A stretch of 33,981 nt of DNA from Planctomycetota bacterium (GCA_002720975.1 PBIX01000033.1:4803-38783), one strand, 5' to 3'. Shown: positions 8,035 to 16,736, counted from the stretch's first letter. Numbers and translations are program-made. The notes: generated by a model from the sequence alone, not told the origin.

Positions 8035-9282
8035 ATGAAGTCTCCCCTCGCCCTACAAGCCGAAGGTCTCGGCAAGTGCTACTCGGTGTGGCCGAATGAC
8101 AGCTCACGCTGGCAAGCCGCTCTGAGCTTTGGTCGCCTCAACCGGGCCCGAAAGGTGCAGGCTCTCGAAGACGTCTCCTTTGAGCTGAAGCGGGGCGCCT
8201 GCCTCGCTCTGGTGGGCGACAACGGTGCGGGCAAGTCCACCCTGCTCAAGCTGCTCAGCGGTAACACACCGCCGACCTCAGGCCGCTTTCGAACGAGCGG
8301 ACGCGTGGCCGCGCTGCTCGAGCTGGGATCCGGATTCCATCCCGACTACACGGGTCGCGAGAACGTGCTCATGAATGGTGTGCTCCTGGGAGCGAGCCGG
8401 CGTGAGGTGAAGGCCCGCATGGGCGAGATCTTCGAGTTCGCCGAGCTACAGGACGTGGCCGACGCCCCCGTCCGCACCTACTCCAGCGGCATGGCCATGC
8501 GCTTGGCCTTTGCCAGCGCCATGGGTATGCAGCCCGAGATCCTGCTCCTGGACGAGGTCCTTGCGGTGGGGGACATGGCCTTCCAGAAACGCTGCGTGGA
8601 TCGCCTGTTTGACTACCGCGCCGCTGGTGGGACCCTGATCGTCTCCAGCCACAGCCTGTACGACCTGCGCCAGCTGTGCGACGAGGCGCTGTGGCTCGAC
8701 CACGGCTGCATGCGCGGCTTCGGACCGGCCACGGATCTGACACACGACTACGCAGCCCACTGTGTGGGAGCCCCCTCTGCAAGCGATCCGTCGGCCCCAT
8801 CCGAGCCCACTCCGGAGGCCCCGTACCTCAGCCGGTTCGAGCTTGTGGAGGGGACCACCGCGGGCTCCTCGCAGCGGGTGGCCAGTGGTCAGGCCCTGCG
8901 CCTGCGTATCGGCTGGGAGGACCCGCGTGCCGAGCGCCGCCCCCTCAGCCTGGGTGTGACCTTCACCCGCCAGGGGGCCACCTTGCAAGCGGGCGTCGCC
9001 ACCCACCACGACGGCCTGAGCCTTCTGGGCCCGGGCGGGCAGCTGGAATTGGAGTTGCCTGATCTCTCCCTGCTCGCCGGTCGCTTCAGCGTCGTGGCGC
9101 ATCTCCTCGACGAACACGGCGTGCATCGCTACCACGAGCGCGCTCTGGGCTCACCCCTGACCGTGACCCACTCCGGTCACGACCTGGGTCTGGTGCGTCT
9201 CGCCCATCGCTGGCACGGGATCGACGTGCCAGCTTCCCTCATCCCGGACAGTCCCCAAGTCGTCCAAGAGGAGTCTGCCTGA
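8035..9282 (+). CDS. Polysaccharide ABC exporter ATPase with C-terminal glycan-recognition-type domain (Wzt-like)
   Basis: A 415-residue protein. The ATPase domain has Walker A GDNGAGKST (61-69), ABC signature YSSGM (149-153), Walker B ILLLDE (169-174) and the H-loop SSHS near 206. The FHPDYTGREN segment (101-110) is typical of the Wzt/TagH branch. After a Pro/Ser-rich linker (about 245-262), residues about 265-415 form a beta-rich domain (LRIGWEDPRAERRPLSLGVTF and onward) that matches Wzt_C in position and style. In the E. coli O8/O9a systems that domain binds the modified non-reducing end of the finished glycan. The stop overlaps the next start in TGATG (9280-9284). Confidence 0.92.
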   Translation: MKSPLALQAEGLGKCYSVWPNDSSRWQAALSFGRLNRARKVQALEDVSFELKRGACLALVGDNGAGKSTLLKLLSGNTPPTSGRFRTSGRVAALLELGSGFHPDYTGRENVLMNGVLLGASRREVKARMGEIFEFAELQDVADAPVRTYSSGMAMRLAFASAMGMQPEILLLDEVLAVGDMAFQKRCVDRLFDYRAAGGTLIVSSHSLYDLRQLCDEALWLDHGCMRGFGPATDLTHDYAAHCVGAPSASDPSAPSEPTPEAPYLSRFELVEGTTAGSSQRVASGQALRLRIGWEDPRAERRPLSLGVTFTRQGATLQAGVATHHDGLSLLGPGGQLELELPDLSLLAGRFSVVAHLLDEHGVHRYHERALGSPLTVTHSGHDLGLVRLAHRWHGIDVPASLIPDSPQVVQEESA

Positions 9283-10544
9283 TGAATCCTGTACCGCATC
9301 TGCTCCGTCCCTGGCTGCAACCGCTGACCGCCATCGTTGTGAACTACAAGAGCGGCGGCTTCGCCCTCTCGTGCCTGCGCTCGCTGCAGATGGAGTGGGC
9401 ACGCTGTGGAGGCGAACCCCGGGATCTCGAGATGATCCTCGTGGACAACGCCTCCAACGACGATTCCGACCGTTGGCTGGACACCATCGAGCGCGAGGGC
9501 GTGCGGGTCCTGCGTTCAGGGACCAACCTGGGCTACGCCGGAGCCGTCGAGTGGGGGCTGGAGCACAGCCAGCAGGAGGGTCCGGTGATGTTCCTGAATC
9601 CCGATCTGTTCTTCCTGCCCGGCTCTCTGCAGAGCCTGCTCTGCCACCTGGCCAGCGATCCGGCCCTGGGTGCGGTCGCTCCCCGGACGTTTGTGGACGA
9701 GGACGCTCACCTGCACCTGCCACCCATCACCCTGCCCACGGCGTGGGAAGAGTGCCTGGGCACTCTCGGTCGCGTCGTGCCATCCCTCTCACGCCTCCTG
9801 GCCCGGCGTCAGAGTCGTCTGGCCCGTGACCACTGGAGCGCCTGGCGACCCCAGCCCGCCGACATGCTCTCCGGAGCGTGCGTGCTGGTGTCTGCGGAGA
9901 TGGCCCGGGGTGACGAGCCCCTGCTGGACGCCGCCTACCCCCTCTACTACGAGGATGCGGACCTGTGCCAGCGCCTGGCTGAGCGCACCATGCACATGGA
10001 CTGGGTGCCCGCCGCGCGCGTGGTCCACCACTGGTCGCGCTCCGCTGGAGCCGGCTCGGCCTTTGAGGGCCAACCCCGCGAGTTCTGGAATCGCTCGCGT
10101 CAGGTCTACATGGAGCGCTGGGCCAGCGCCTCGATGCGTTGGACCTTGTCCTGGTGCGAACGCCTGATCGCACGTATGCCCGCGGCTCTCCTGGATCGCA
10201 TCCCGCGCGGGATCGAAAGTCTGGGATCGCAGGAACAAGAAGGTGAGCGCGTGGAGCTCACCCTGCCCGCCGGGGGGGATCTGTACATGGAGCTCTCCAT
10301 GACCCCGCACTTCACCCTGTGCGCGGGGATCGCCATTCGCGGCGCGGAGCCTGGCGAGAGCTGGTCGTTCCCGGCCAGCGCCTGGGACTGGCTGTTCCCG
10401 GGGACCTACTACATGCGCGCGGTGGACTCCGAGAGTGGAGCGGTGCATGCCACCTGGACCTTCAACAAGGTTGCTCCTGCCCGCAGTCAGGCCCTGCCGA
10501 GCGAGCCCTTCCAACCAGCTTCCCAAGGGGGACTCACGGCATGA
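9282..10544 (+). CDS. GT2 family glycosyltransferase with extra C-terminal beta domain
   Basis: A 420-residue protein. The GT-A domain covers about 12-290: TAIVVNYKSG (16-25), VDNASND (54-60), NLGYAGAVEWG (82-92), and NPD (106-108) in the position of the DxD metal-binding motif. LSGACVLVSAEM and EDADLCQRLAER are the acceptor-side and catalytic-base motifs of rhamnosyltransferase-like GT2 enzymes. Residues about 315-405 are an additional beta-rich segment (VELTLPAGGDLYMELS ... FPGTYYMRAVDS) not found in the minimal family; it could bind carbohydrate. The enzyme should act at the cytoplasmic membrane face on the glycan exported by the adjacent ABC transporter. The stop overlaps the next start by ATGA. 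Donor sugar is not predictable. Confidence 0.88.
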   Translation: MNPVPHLLRPWLQPLTAIVVNYKSGGFALSCLRSLQMEWARCGGEPRDLEMILVDNASNDDSDRWLDTIEREGVRVLRSGTNLGYAGAVEWGLEHSQQEGPVMFLNPDLFFLPGSLQSLLCHLASDPALGAVAPRTFVDEDAHLHLPPITLPTAWEECLGTLGRVVPSLSRLLARRQSRLARDHWSAWRPQPADMLSGACVLVSAEMARGDEPLLDAAYPLYYEDADLCQRLAERTMHMDWVPAARVVHHWSRSAGAGSAFEGQPREFWNRSRQVYMERWASASMRWTLSWCERLIARMPAALLDRIPRGIESLGSQEQEGERVELTLPAGGDLYMELSMTPHFTLCAGIAIRGAEPGESWSFPASAWDWLFPGTYYMRAVDSESGAVHATWTFNKVAPARSQALPSEPFQPASQGGLTA

Positions 10545-11284
10545 GTCCGCTTGATTCTCCTCGCTGCCTGAGCGCTCCCGCCCGCGGGTCGGTGCTCGTC
10601 TTGGCGCCCCATCCCGATGACGAGATCATCGGAGTGGGGGGGACCCTGGCCTTGCACGCGCTCCAGGGCGACCGCGTCCACGTTGTCGTGGCCTTTGACG
10701 GCGCGGCCGGCTTGCCGACCATGGACCCAGGGCAGGCACGCGACCTGCGGTGCCGTGAGGCTCTGGCCGGTGGTCGAGCCCTCTCCTCCGTAACGTCCGC
10801 CCTCACCCACCAATTCCTGGAGTTCCCCGAGGGCCACGAGCCCACCGACGCCGAACTCCAGCGGGGCGCGGCTCTGCTGGCCCGCATCCTGATCGAGCGT
10901 CGCCCGACCAGCGTCTACGCACCCTGGCCCGGAGACGCTCACCAGGATCATCGCGTCCTGGCCTCGGCCCTGGCCCTGGCCCTGGAGCAGCTCCCGGTGC
11001 ACCAACGTCCCAAGTACGTCTGGGGCTTCGAGGTCTGGTCCACCCTGGAGGCGAGCGTCCTGCTGGACGTCACCCCGGTGATGGACATGAAGCGTGCCGC
11101 CCTCGAGTGCCACGCGAGCCAGAGCACGACCAAGCTGACCCGCCGCGCCCTGGGCCTGGCTGCCTGGAGATCGGCCCACCTGGATCAGGATCAACGCTAC
11201 GCCGAGGCCCTGTGCCCCTTTCCCCCCGCGAGCTCATCCGAGCTCAACCCGGCCACCGCTTTCCCCCCGGAGCAACGCGCGTGA
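10541..11284 (+). CDS. PIG-L/LmbE family N-acetyl-sugar deacetylase
   Basis: A 247-residue protein starting at ATG 10541 inside the previous gene's stop. The zinc site is intact: HPDDE at 24-28 (first His/Asp ligand pair and catalytic Asp) and HQDH at 134-137 (final His ligand) following APWPGDA. The family hydrolyses N-acetyl groups from GlcNAc-type sugars (PIG-L, MshB, BshB, glycopeptide-antibiotic enzymes). Position inside an export-linked glycosyltransferase run suggests that it de-N-acetylates a glycan intermediate, a free precursor or a donor-linked sugar. A BshB-like thiol-biosynthesis role is the main alternative, but no other genes of that pathway are present. The stop overlaps the next GTG start. 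Confidence 0.88.
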   Translation: MSPLDSPRCLSAPARGSVLVLAPHPDDEIIGVGGTLALHALQGDRVHVVVAFDGAAGLPTMDPGQARDLRCREALAGGRALSSVTSALTHQFLEFPEGHEPTDAELQRGAALLARILIERRPTSVYAPWPGDAHQDHRVLASALALALEQLPVHQRPKYVWGFEVWSTLEASVLLDVTPVMDMKRAALECHASQSTTKLTRRALGLAAWRSAHLDQDQRYAEALCPFPPASSSELNPATAFPPEQRA

Positions 11285-12573
11285 AGATCGCCCTGTTCAC
11301 ATCCCATTTCCCTCCCCAGTTCACCGGGGGAACCGAGCAGGTTGCCCTGGCTCAGGCCTTGGCCTTGACCCGGCGTGGTCATCAGGTCCACATAGTCTCC
11401 GGTAGCGATGAGGTCCATGACGGCCGTGACGTTGTGCGAACGAAAGTGCAGGGGTTGGACGTCGCCTTTGTTCCGCGGTTGCACTCCGAACCCATGGACC
11501 TCGCCCAATCCTGGCCGCGCGTCTTGGATCTCGCCGAGCGGGAGGTGCAAGGAGCCGACCTCATCATCGTGCACCACCAGGCCACCCTCGGGTCGGGACT
11601 GGTGCGCCGTCTGCGAGCATCTGCGCCCGTGATGCTGTGGTTGCATGACCACCACGCCACCTGTCCACGAAGCTTTCGGCAGGCGCCCTCTCCTTCGATC
11701 ACGTGCCCCAGCCGCGAGGATGTGGCACGCATCGGGCACAAGGCCTGTGCGGATTGTCTGGCACCCTTGAAGGCCGACTCCGATCCCTACCGCATGGCCC
11801 TGGCCGTGGCTGCACGTCAGCGGGCCTTCCAAGCCGAGGTGGATGCCGCCACCAGGGTCCTTGTTCCCAGCCGCACGCACCTGGTGCGCCTCTCACAGTT
11901 CCTGGATTTCGGACCCGGTCAGGTCAAGATCCTGGAGCCCGGCCTGTGCATGGAGCTTCCCGACGTACGTCGCAAGCCACGACTGTGGAAGGGCGATGGC
12001 CCGCTGCGGATCCTCCATCTGGGTCGCCGATCCGTGGAAAAAGGCAGCCTCGATCTGGCCCAGGCCGTGGGCAGGATGCCCGCCGGTCGTGTCCAACTGG
12101 TCTTTGCCGGAGGCAGCGAGAAAGGCCTCGATACCGTCCTCAAGGAGGCAGCTGGCGTGAACGAGGTGGAGTGGCACGGGACCTACGATCCCGCGCAGTT
12201 GGCGGCCATTGCGGCAACCTGCCACGTGGTGGCGCTCCCTTCTCGCCTCTCGGAGAGCTACTCTCTGTGCGTGGACGAAGCCCTGGCCTTGGGGCTGCCC
12301 GTTTGGGCGTCCGGAGCGGAGGCGGCGCGGGAGCGTTACGGCGCACTGGGCCTGCACATCCTCCCCGCGGGCGAACCCGATGTCTGGGCGGCCGCATTCA
12401 CAGAGTTGATCCGTAACCCGGCCCAAGTTCAGGCCCATATGTTGGACCTGCCCGAGAACATTCCCACCTGTCAGCGATCGAGCGAGACCCTGGAGCGCTG
12501 GGGCCAAGAGCTCGTCCGCCAGTTCCGTGACCAACCGATATCCGCCTCTAACGACCATCGCCGGCTTGCCTAG
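11281..12573 (+). CDS. GT4 family glycosyltransferase with cysteine tetrad
   Basis: A 430-residue GT-B enzyme from GTG 11281, overlapping the deacetylase stop in GTGA. The N-terminal domain opens with the usual FPPQFTGGTEQ loop (10-20). LHDHHATCP near 121-129 starts a cysteine insert with C128, C142, C156 and C159. The donor-binding domain shows LHLGRRSVEKG (246-255), VFAGGSE (274-280) and the EX7E motif E325/E333 (ESYSLCVDE). Retaining GT4 enzymes of this kind build polysaccharides from nucleotide sugars in the cytoplasm. It lies between the two deacetylase genes, and the 3' end overlaps the fusion gene by up to 47 bp depending on that gene's start. Confidence 0.88.
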   Translation: MKIALFTSHFPPQFTGGTEQVALAQALALTRRGHQVHIVSGSDEVHDGRDVVRTKVQGLDVAFVPRLHSEPMDLAQSWPRVLDLAEREVQGADLIIVHHQATLGSGLVRRLRASAPVMLWLHDHHATCPRSFRQAPSPSITCPSREDVARIGHKACADCLAPLKADSDPYRMALAVAARQRAFQAEVDAATRVLVPSRTHLVRLSQFLDFGPGQVKILEPGLCMELPDVRRKPRLWKGDGPLRILHLGRRSVEKGSLDLAQAVGRMPAGRVQLVFAGGSEKGLDTVLKEAAGVNEVEWHGTYDPAQLAAIAATCHVVALPSRLSESYSLCVDEALALGLPVWASGAEAARERYGALGLHILPAGEPDVWAAAFTELIRNPAQVQAHMLDLPENIPTCQRSSETLERWGQELVRQFRDQPISASNDHRRLA

Positions 12574-14167
12574 CCGGGTGCTCGTCTTTGCACCCCACCC
12601 CGACGACGAGGTCCTGGGTTGTGGGGGGGCCTTGGCGTTGCACGCCCGCCGTGGAGATCACGTGCGCGTGGTGGTCGTGAGCGATGGTGGCGCCGGCGGG
12701 GATCCAGTGGTGCGTGCCGTCGAAGCGCAGGCTGCAGCAGAGGTCTTGGGTGTTAGCGAGTGGACACAGCTTGGGCTGGAGGATGGGGCTCTTGAGCGCG
12801 ATCCCACCCTGGTGGATCTCTTGCAGCGCGAGCTTGCCGAGCACAAGCCCGATCTGGTGTATGGACCCTCGCCATTTGAATTGCACTCCGACCACCGTGC
12901 CTTGTGTGCCGCCCTGGCGGCGGCGCTTCAGGCTGGCGATCCATGCCGCGTCCACCTCTACGGGGTGAACCGGCAGGTACCCGCGAACTTCCTCCTGGAT
13001 ACCACGTCCGCGGCGGAGCAGAAGGACCGCGCCTTGGCTGCCTTTGAGTCCCAGCAGGCACAGATTGATCTTGCGGGCAAGGCCGAGGCTTTTGATCGCG
13101 CCTACACCGTCAACGTGGAGGATCCGGCGGTGGAGCGCGTAGAGGGTTTCATGGCTCTGGATGGTCACGCTGTGCAGGACTATCGGGCGCAGGTCGTGCG
13201 TAGCCTGCTGGACGACGACGGCGAGGACGACGAAGCCGGTGCGGTCGGCTCCGGAGCCAGTGCTGTCATCTCCACCTGGAACAAGATGGAGGACGTGCGC
13301 GCCAACCTGGAGGGCTTGCGGGCTCAGACCCACCCCTTCGAGCAGATCATCGTTGTGGACAATGCGAGCCACGACGGAACGGCGGCCATGATCAGCGCCG
13401 AGTTCCCCGAGGTGCATCTGATCGTGATGCCGCACTCAGAGTACGGGGCCTGCGAGACGTTCAACATCGGCTTCGCCGCGGTGCAGACCGAGCTCACCGC
13501 CATCCTGGACGACGACGTGGTCCTGCCTCCCAATTGGCTTGAGGGTGCCCGGGCACGACTGAAGCAAGAGCCCGAGACCACGGCCGTGGTCTCCACCAAG
13601 ATCATCGAGCCCGGCATGCCCGAGGCCTATCGCAACTCACCGGCCGTCAATGAAGAGCGCTACATGAGCACCTTCCGCGGCTGTGCGAGCCTGGCCAGGA
13701 GCCATGTGCTGCGCGAAGCGGGCTACTACGACGAGCGCCTGTTCATCTATGGCAACGAGCGCGATCTCACCTGCCGCATCCTCAACCTCGGCTACCGCGT
13801 GCTGCAGTTCCCGGGGGTGGAGGCCTTCCACAAGACGCCCTTTGGCGTGCAGATGGGCAAGCGCAGCCTGTACTACCACGCGCGCAACGCCTGGCTGGGC
13901 ATGATCAAGTACGCCCCCCTGTCGGACCTCTTGCGCATGCCCTTCCTGGTCTTCACGCGCGTCCTGCTGCGCTCGGGCAAGAGCGAAGCCGAGGGTGCGG
14001 TGCACGATGCCACCGGCACCATCGGTATTGGTCGCGCTGTACGCGAGACCCCGGGAGCCTGGTGGGTTCTGGTACGCGCCAGCTGTAGTGTGCTCTGGAA
14101 CCTGCCCTATTGCCTGCGCCGCCGGCAGCCCGTGCGTGCGCCCGACTTTGAACTGCCCCTGCACTAG
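12527..14167 (+). CDS. Fusion of PIG-L/LmbE deacetylase and GT2 glycosyltransferase
   Basis: A 546-residue two-domain protein. Residues 1-225 are a PIG-L deacetylase with HPDDE at 24-28 and HSDH at 120-123, so its zinc site appears intact. An acidic linker (about 228-240, DDDGEDDE) leads to a GT-A domain from about 245: AVISTWNKMED, VVDNASHDGT (277-286) and DDD (328-330) as the metal-binding motif. CASLARSHVLREAG and YGNERDLTCRIL occupy the acceptor and base positions. The C-terminal part contains a Tyr/His/Arg segment and a hydrophobic stretch (about 460-480). The GTG start at 12527 overlaps the previous gene by 47 bp; TTG 12566 would overlap by 8 bp and lose nothing conserved. The domains are seen directly. 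That one chain couples deacetylation with sugar transfer is inference. Confidence 0.87.
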   Translation: MTNRYPPLTTIAGLPSRVLVFAPHPDDEVLGCGGALALHARRGDHVRVVVVSDGGAGGDPVVRAVEAQAAAEVLGVSEWTQLGLEDGALERDPTLVDLLQRELAEHKPDLVYGPSPFELHSDHRALCAALAAALQAGDPCRVHLYGVNRQVPANFLLDTTSAAEQKDRALAAFESQQAQIDLAGKAEAFDRAYTVNVEDPAVERVEGFMALDGHAVQDYRAQVVRSLLDDDGEDDEAGAVGSGASAVISTWNKMEDVRANLEGLRAQTHPFEQIIVVDNASHDGTAAMISAEFPEVHLIVMPHSEYGACETFNIGFAAVQTELTAILDDDVVLPPNWLEGARARLKQEPETTAVVSTKIIEPGMPEAYRNSPAVNEERYMSTFRGCASLARSHVLREAGYYDERLFIYGNERDLTCRILNLGYRVLQFPGVEAFHKTPFGVQMGKRSLYYHARNAWLGMIKYAPLSDLLRMPFLVFTRVLLRSGKSEAEGAVHDATGTIGIGRAVRETPGAWWVLVRASCSVLWNLPYCLRRRQPVRAPDFELPLH

Positions 14168-15250
14168 ATGAGCGCTCCTCCCGAAGATCGACCGGGCGCG
14201 GTCAGCGCCGTGATCTGCAACTACCAGGGGCGCGAGTACCTGCCCGCGTGCCTGGATGCGCTTGGGGCTTGCGACCTGGCCGAGGTGATCGTGGTGGACA
14301 ACGCGTCCACGGATGGCTCCCTCGAGTGGCTGCGGGAGCACCATCCCGAGGTACGCATCCTGGAGATGGGGGAGAATGCCGGCCCCGCCCGTGCGCGCAA
14401 TGCGGGCTTTCGCGCCGCGCAGACCCCGTGGGTGCTTAGCTTGGACAACGACGCCATCGTCACACCGGGGATGCTCGAGCGCCTGTGTGAGGTGGCCCGC
14501 TCCCGGCCCGAGGCCAAGGTGTTGGCCCCGCGCAGCGTCTTTCATGCCGAGCCCGACCGGGTGCACTACGACGGCGGGTCCGTGCACTACGCGGGCCTCA
14601 TCTCCCTGCGCAACTTCTACCGCCCCCAAGACCAGGCGCTCGGCAGCGATGTCGAGGAGGTGGACGTCTTCGTCTCCGTGTGCGTGCTCTGCGATCGGGA
14701 GACGCTGCTGGAGATGGGTGGGTACGACGAGCGCTACTTCATTCTCTTCGAGGATCTGGACCTGTCCCTGCGACTGCGTCAGGCAGGACACACCCTGCTG
14801 GCCGTGGAGGACGCCATCGTGCGCCACGACGCGGGTACTCCCGGGGTGAGCTTCCGCGAGGGAGCCGACTATCCCGCGCGGCGTGTCTTCTACCACTCGC
14901 GCAACCGCTGGCTGTTCATACTCAAGACCTATCGCTGGTGGACCCTCTTCGTGTGCCTCCCGGGGCTCGCCGTGTACGAGGTTGTCTGGTTCGGGTTCGC
15001 GCTGCTCAAGGGTGGGCTGGGTTCGTGGCTGAAGGGCAAGTGGGCCGTCTTGAGCACCCTCCCCGAGACCCTGCGCATGCGACGTGAGGTCCAGGCGCGT
15101 CGGCAGGTAGGCGACCGGGCCCTGATGGTGGGTGGGCCCCTCACGGTGACCCCCGCACTCAAACAGGACGGGGTGGGCGGCTGGTTGGTAAGTGCCGTGG
15201 ACGCCCTCTTGCAGGGTCTCTGGGCGCTCGTTCGGCCCCTGGTGCGCTAG
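14168..15250 (+). CDS. GT2 family glycosyltransferase
   Basis: A 360-residue protein starting immediately after the fusion gene's stop (TAG then ATG, no gap). GT-A motifs: AVICNYQGREYL (14-25), VVDNASTDGS (42-51), ENAGPARARNAGF (69-81) and LDNDA with DND at 93-95 for the metal. VCVLCDRETLLEMGGYDERYFILFEDLDLSLRL spans the acceptor loop and catalytic-base region of rhamnosyltransferase-like enzymes. A hydrophobic stretch at about 258-285 may anchor it to the membrane. It closes the first half of the glycan run; its TAG stop shares the palindrome CTAG at 15247-15250 with the stop of the convergent gene. Confidence 0.88.
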   Translation: MSAPPEDRPGAVSAVICNYQGREYLPACLDALGACDLAEVIVVDNASTDGSLEWLREHHPEVRILEMGENAGPARARNAGFRAAQTPWVLSLDNDAIVTPGMLERLCEVARSRPEAKVLAPRSVFHAEPDRVHYDGGSVHYAGLISLRNFYRPQDQALGSDVEEVDVFVSVCVLCDRETLLEMGGYDERYFILFEDLDLSLRLRQAGHTLLAVEDAIVRHDAGTPGVSFREGADYPARRVFYHSRNRWLFILKTYRWWTLFVCLPGLAVYEVVWFGFALLKGGLGSWLKGKWAVLSTLPETLRMRREVQARRQVGDRALMVGGPLTVTPALKQDGVGGWLVSAVDALLQGLWALVRPLVR

Positions 15251-16602
15251 TCTTGGGCCGGGCGGCCTGCGAACTCGGAGAGCCTCTTGATGTGGCGCAG
15301 CACTCGCCCGTGGATGCGGTGCACGATGCCATCGCCCCACAGCTTCCAGTAGCGCTCCGGGCCCATCTCCACCCGATACCAGGTGCTGCCCTCCAGGCGC
15401 GTGCGTCCGCTGGGCAAGGCCGTCAGGCGGAACTCGCCCCGCACACTGCGGAAGGACTGCTCCAGGTGTGGTGCGTTGACATGGGCGTAAAAGCTCCACT
15501 CCTGCATGGGGGCGGGCTGCTCCAGCACGTCGAAGGACAGACGCCGCGGCGCCTCCCAGTGGGTGATGGGCTCCACGAACGCGCCGGTCGTGAATTCGCA
15601 GTAGCGCACGGCGCCCACCCCCTGGCCCTCTATGCGCGCCCGCAGGGGATAGGCGATGCCGGTGCGTAGCAGCCAGTCGTCCGGCGGGGGCAACTCGGAG
15701 AAGGAGACCACGTTCTCCCAGACCACCTCCGGCGGGGCGTCGATCACGATGGCAGTCATCACCTCCCGTTCAGCAGGACGGGTCCAGTGCTGCTGGGCCA
15801 GGGCGCTCAGGGGTAGACCCAGGATCACGAGACCCAGGGTGCGGTCGGGTGGTACGGACATGCGCGCCAGCAGTCGACCGAAGAGGGCTCCCGGCACCAC
15901 CGCGGCCCACATGACCGGGAAGGCCATGGTCAGGCACACGAGTCCCTCCAGGGCGAAGGCGAGCATGGCCAGGAACCCGACCAGGAGAGTCAGCGTTGCG
16001 GTGCCCACGGTAGCGGCCGCGCTCCGTTCCGCTGGCGCGTTGAACAGGTAGCCCGTGACCGCGCCCGAGAGGAACGGGATCCCGAGGAACAGGACCGTGC
16101 CGTAGTAGTGCAGGCCTTCCGTGAGCAGGGCGATGAGTCCCGTCCCCACAAGCACCGTGAACCCCAGGCCGAAGAGGGACGTGCGAAAGGTGAACTCCTG
16201 GGAACCGTGGACGGGAGCGCGCGGCACCCGCGGGGCGCGCAGCACCAGGAGCAGGATGGTGAGGTAGGAGACGAAGGGCAGCAGGAAGCCCAGGCCCATC
16301 CACTGGGAGAGCCCCGCATCCCTCGCCCGTCGGGCGCTCATGGCCACTCCGATCCACAGGAAGGGCAGGGCCCATACCACGAGGAAGGCCAGGTAGCCGG
16401 CGGGCAGGTGGTCGATCCCCTGCATGCGTGCGGCGAAGGTGGGATCGAGATAGGTCTTCGGATCCCAGTACGTGCCGGTCAGTACAAGGCAGGAGCCCGC
16501 GTCCACGCTGTACTTGACCATGGCCAGTCCCAGCCCGGTGGCCAGGTATTGCGAGCGCCCAACGGTTCCCCGCAAGCTGAATAGGTCCCCAAGCCGGTAC
16601 AT
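15247..16602 (-). CDS. DUF805-like membrane domain fused to an SRPBCC (START-like) domain
   Basis: A 451-residue protein on the opposite strand to the glycan genes. The N-terminal part opens with FSLRGTVGRSQYL and later has ARRARDAGLSQW, both typical of DUF805 inner-membrane proteins. About seven to eight hydrophobic segments run to residue 270. Residues about 278-440 read as an SRPBCC/polyketide-cyclase-like domain (VMTAIVIDAPPEVVWENVVSFSELP, then a beta-rich stretch ending LEGSTWYRVEMGPERYW). Such domains form a hydrophobic pocket and often bind lipids. The ligand is unknown; location among glycan-lipid genes makes a lipid role possible, but that is inference. It is convergent with the gene ending at 15250 and divergent from the one starting at 16737. 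Confidence 0.8.
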   Translation of the reverse strand: MYRLGDLFSLRGTVGRSQYLATGLGLAMVKYSVDAGSCLVLTGTYWDPKTYLDPTFAARMQGIDHLPAGYLAFLVVWALPFLWIGVAMSARRARDAGLSQWMGLGFLLPFVSYLTILLLVLRAPRVPRAPVHGSQEFTFRTSLFGLGFTVLVGTGLIALLTEGLHYYGTVLFLGIPFLSGAVTGYLFNAPAERSAAATVGTATLTLLVGFLAMLAFALEGLVCLTMAFPVMWAAVVPGALFGRLLARMSVPPDRTLGLVILGLPLSALAQQHWTRPAEREVMTAIVIDAPPEVVWENVVSFSELPPPDDWLLRTGIAYPLRARIEGQGVGAVRYCEFTTGAFVEPITHWEAPRRLSFDVLEQPAPMQEWSFYAHVNAPHLEQSFRSVRGEFRLTALPSGRTRLEGSTWYRVEMGPERYWKLWGDGIVHRIHGRVLRHIKRLSEFAGRPAQD

Positions 16603-16736
16603 GGTCTCGAGCCTACTCAGTCGGAGCCTCCCCGGGCCAGGATGGGGCCTGGGTCCCCGTGGTGGCGGAACCGCCCACGATTCAGGGGGATTTGGTCCTG
16701 ACGGCTGCCCCGGCTGGGTGGTTATGCTCGCCGCCC

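Noticed and set aside
10541-12573. PIG-L plus GT4 as a bacillithiol BshB/BshA pair
   Set aside because: The GT4 has a cysteine insert and polysaccharide-type context, no bshC is present, and the genes are embedded in an exporter-linked glycosyltransferase run.
13637-15499. 620-codon antisense frame across two GT2 genes
   Set aside because: It runs across unambiguous glycosyltransferase motifs on the plus strand and into the tail of a minus-strand gene in another frame. Composition is shadow-like.
16698-16728. Possible promoter (CTGACG, 19 bp, TATGCT) before the GT4 gene at 16737
   Set aside because: Weak matches and long spacing, and the -10-like box is only 8 bp before the ATG. It would require a leaderless transcript.
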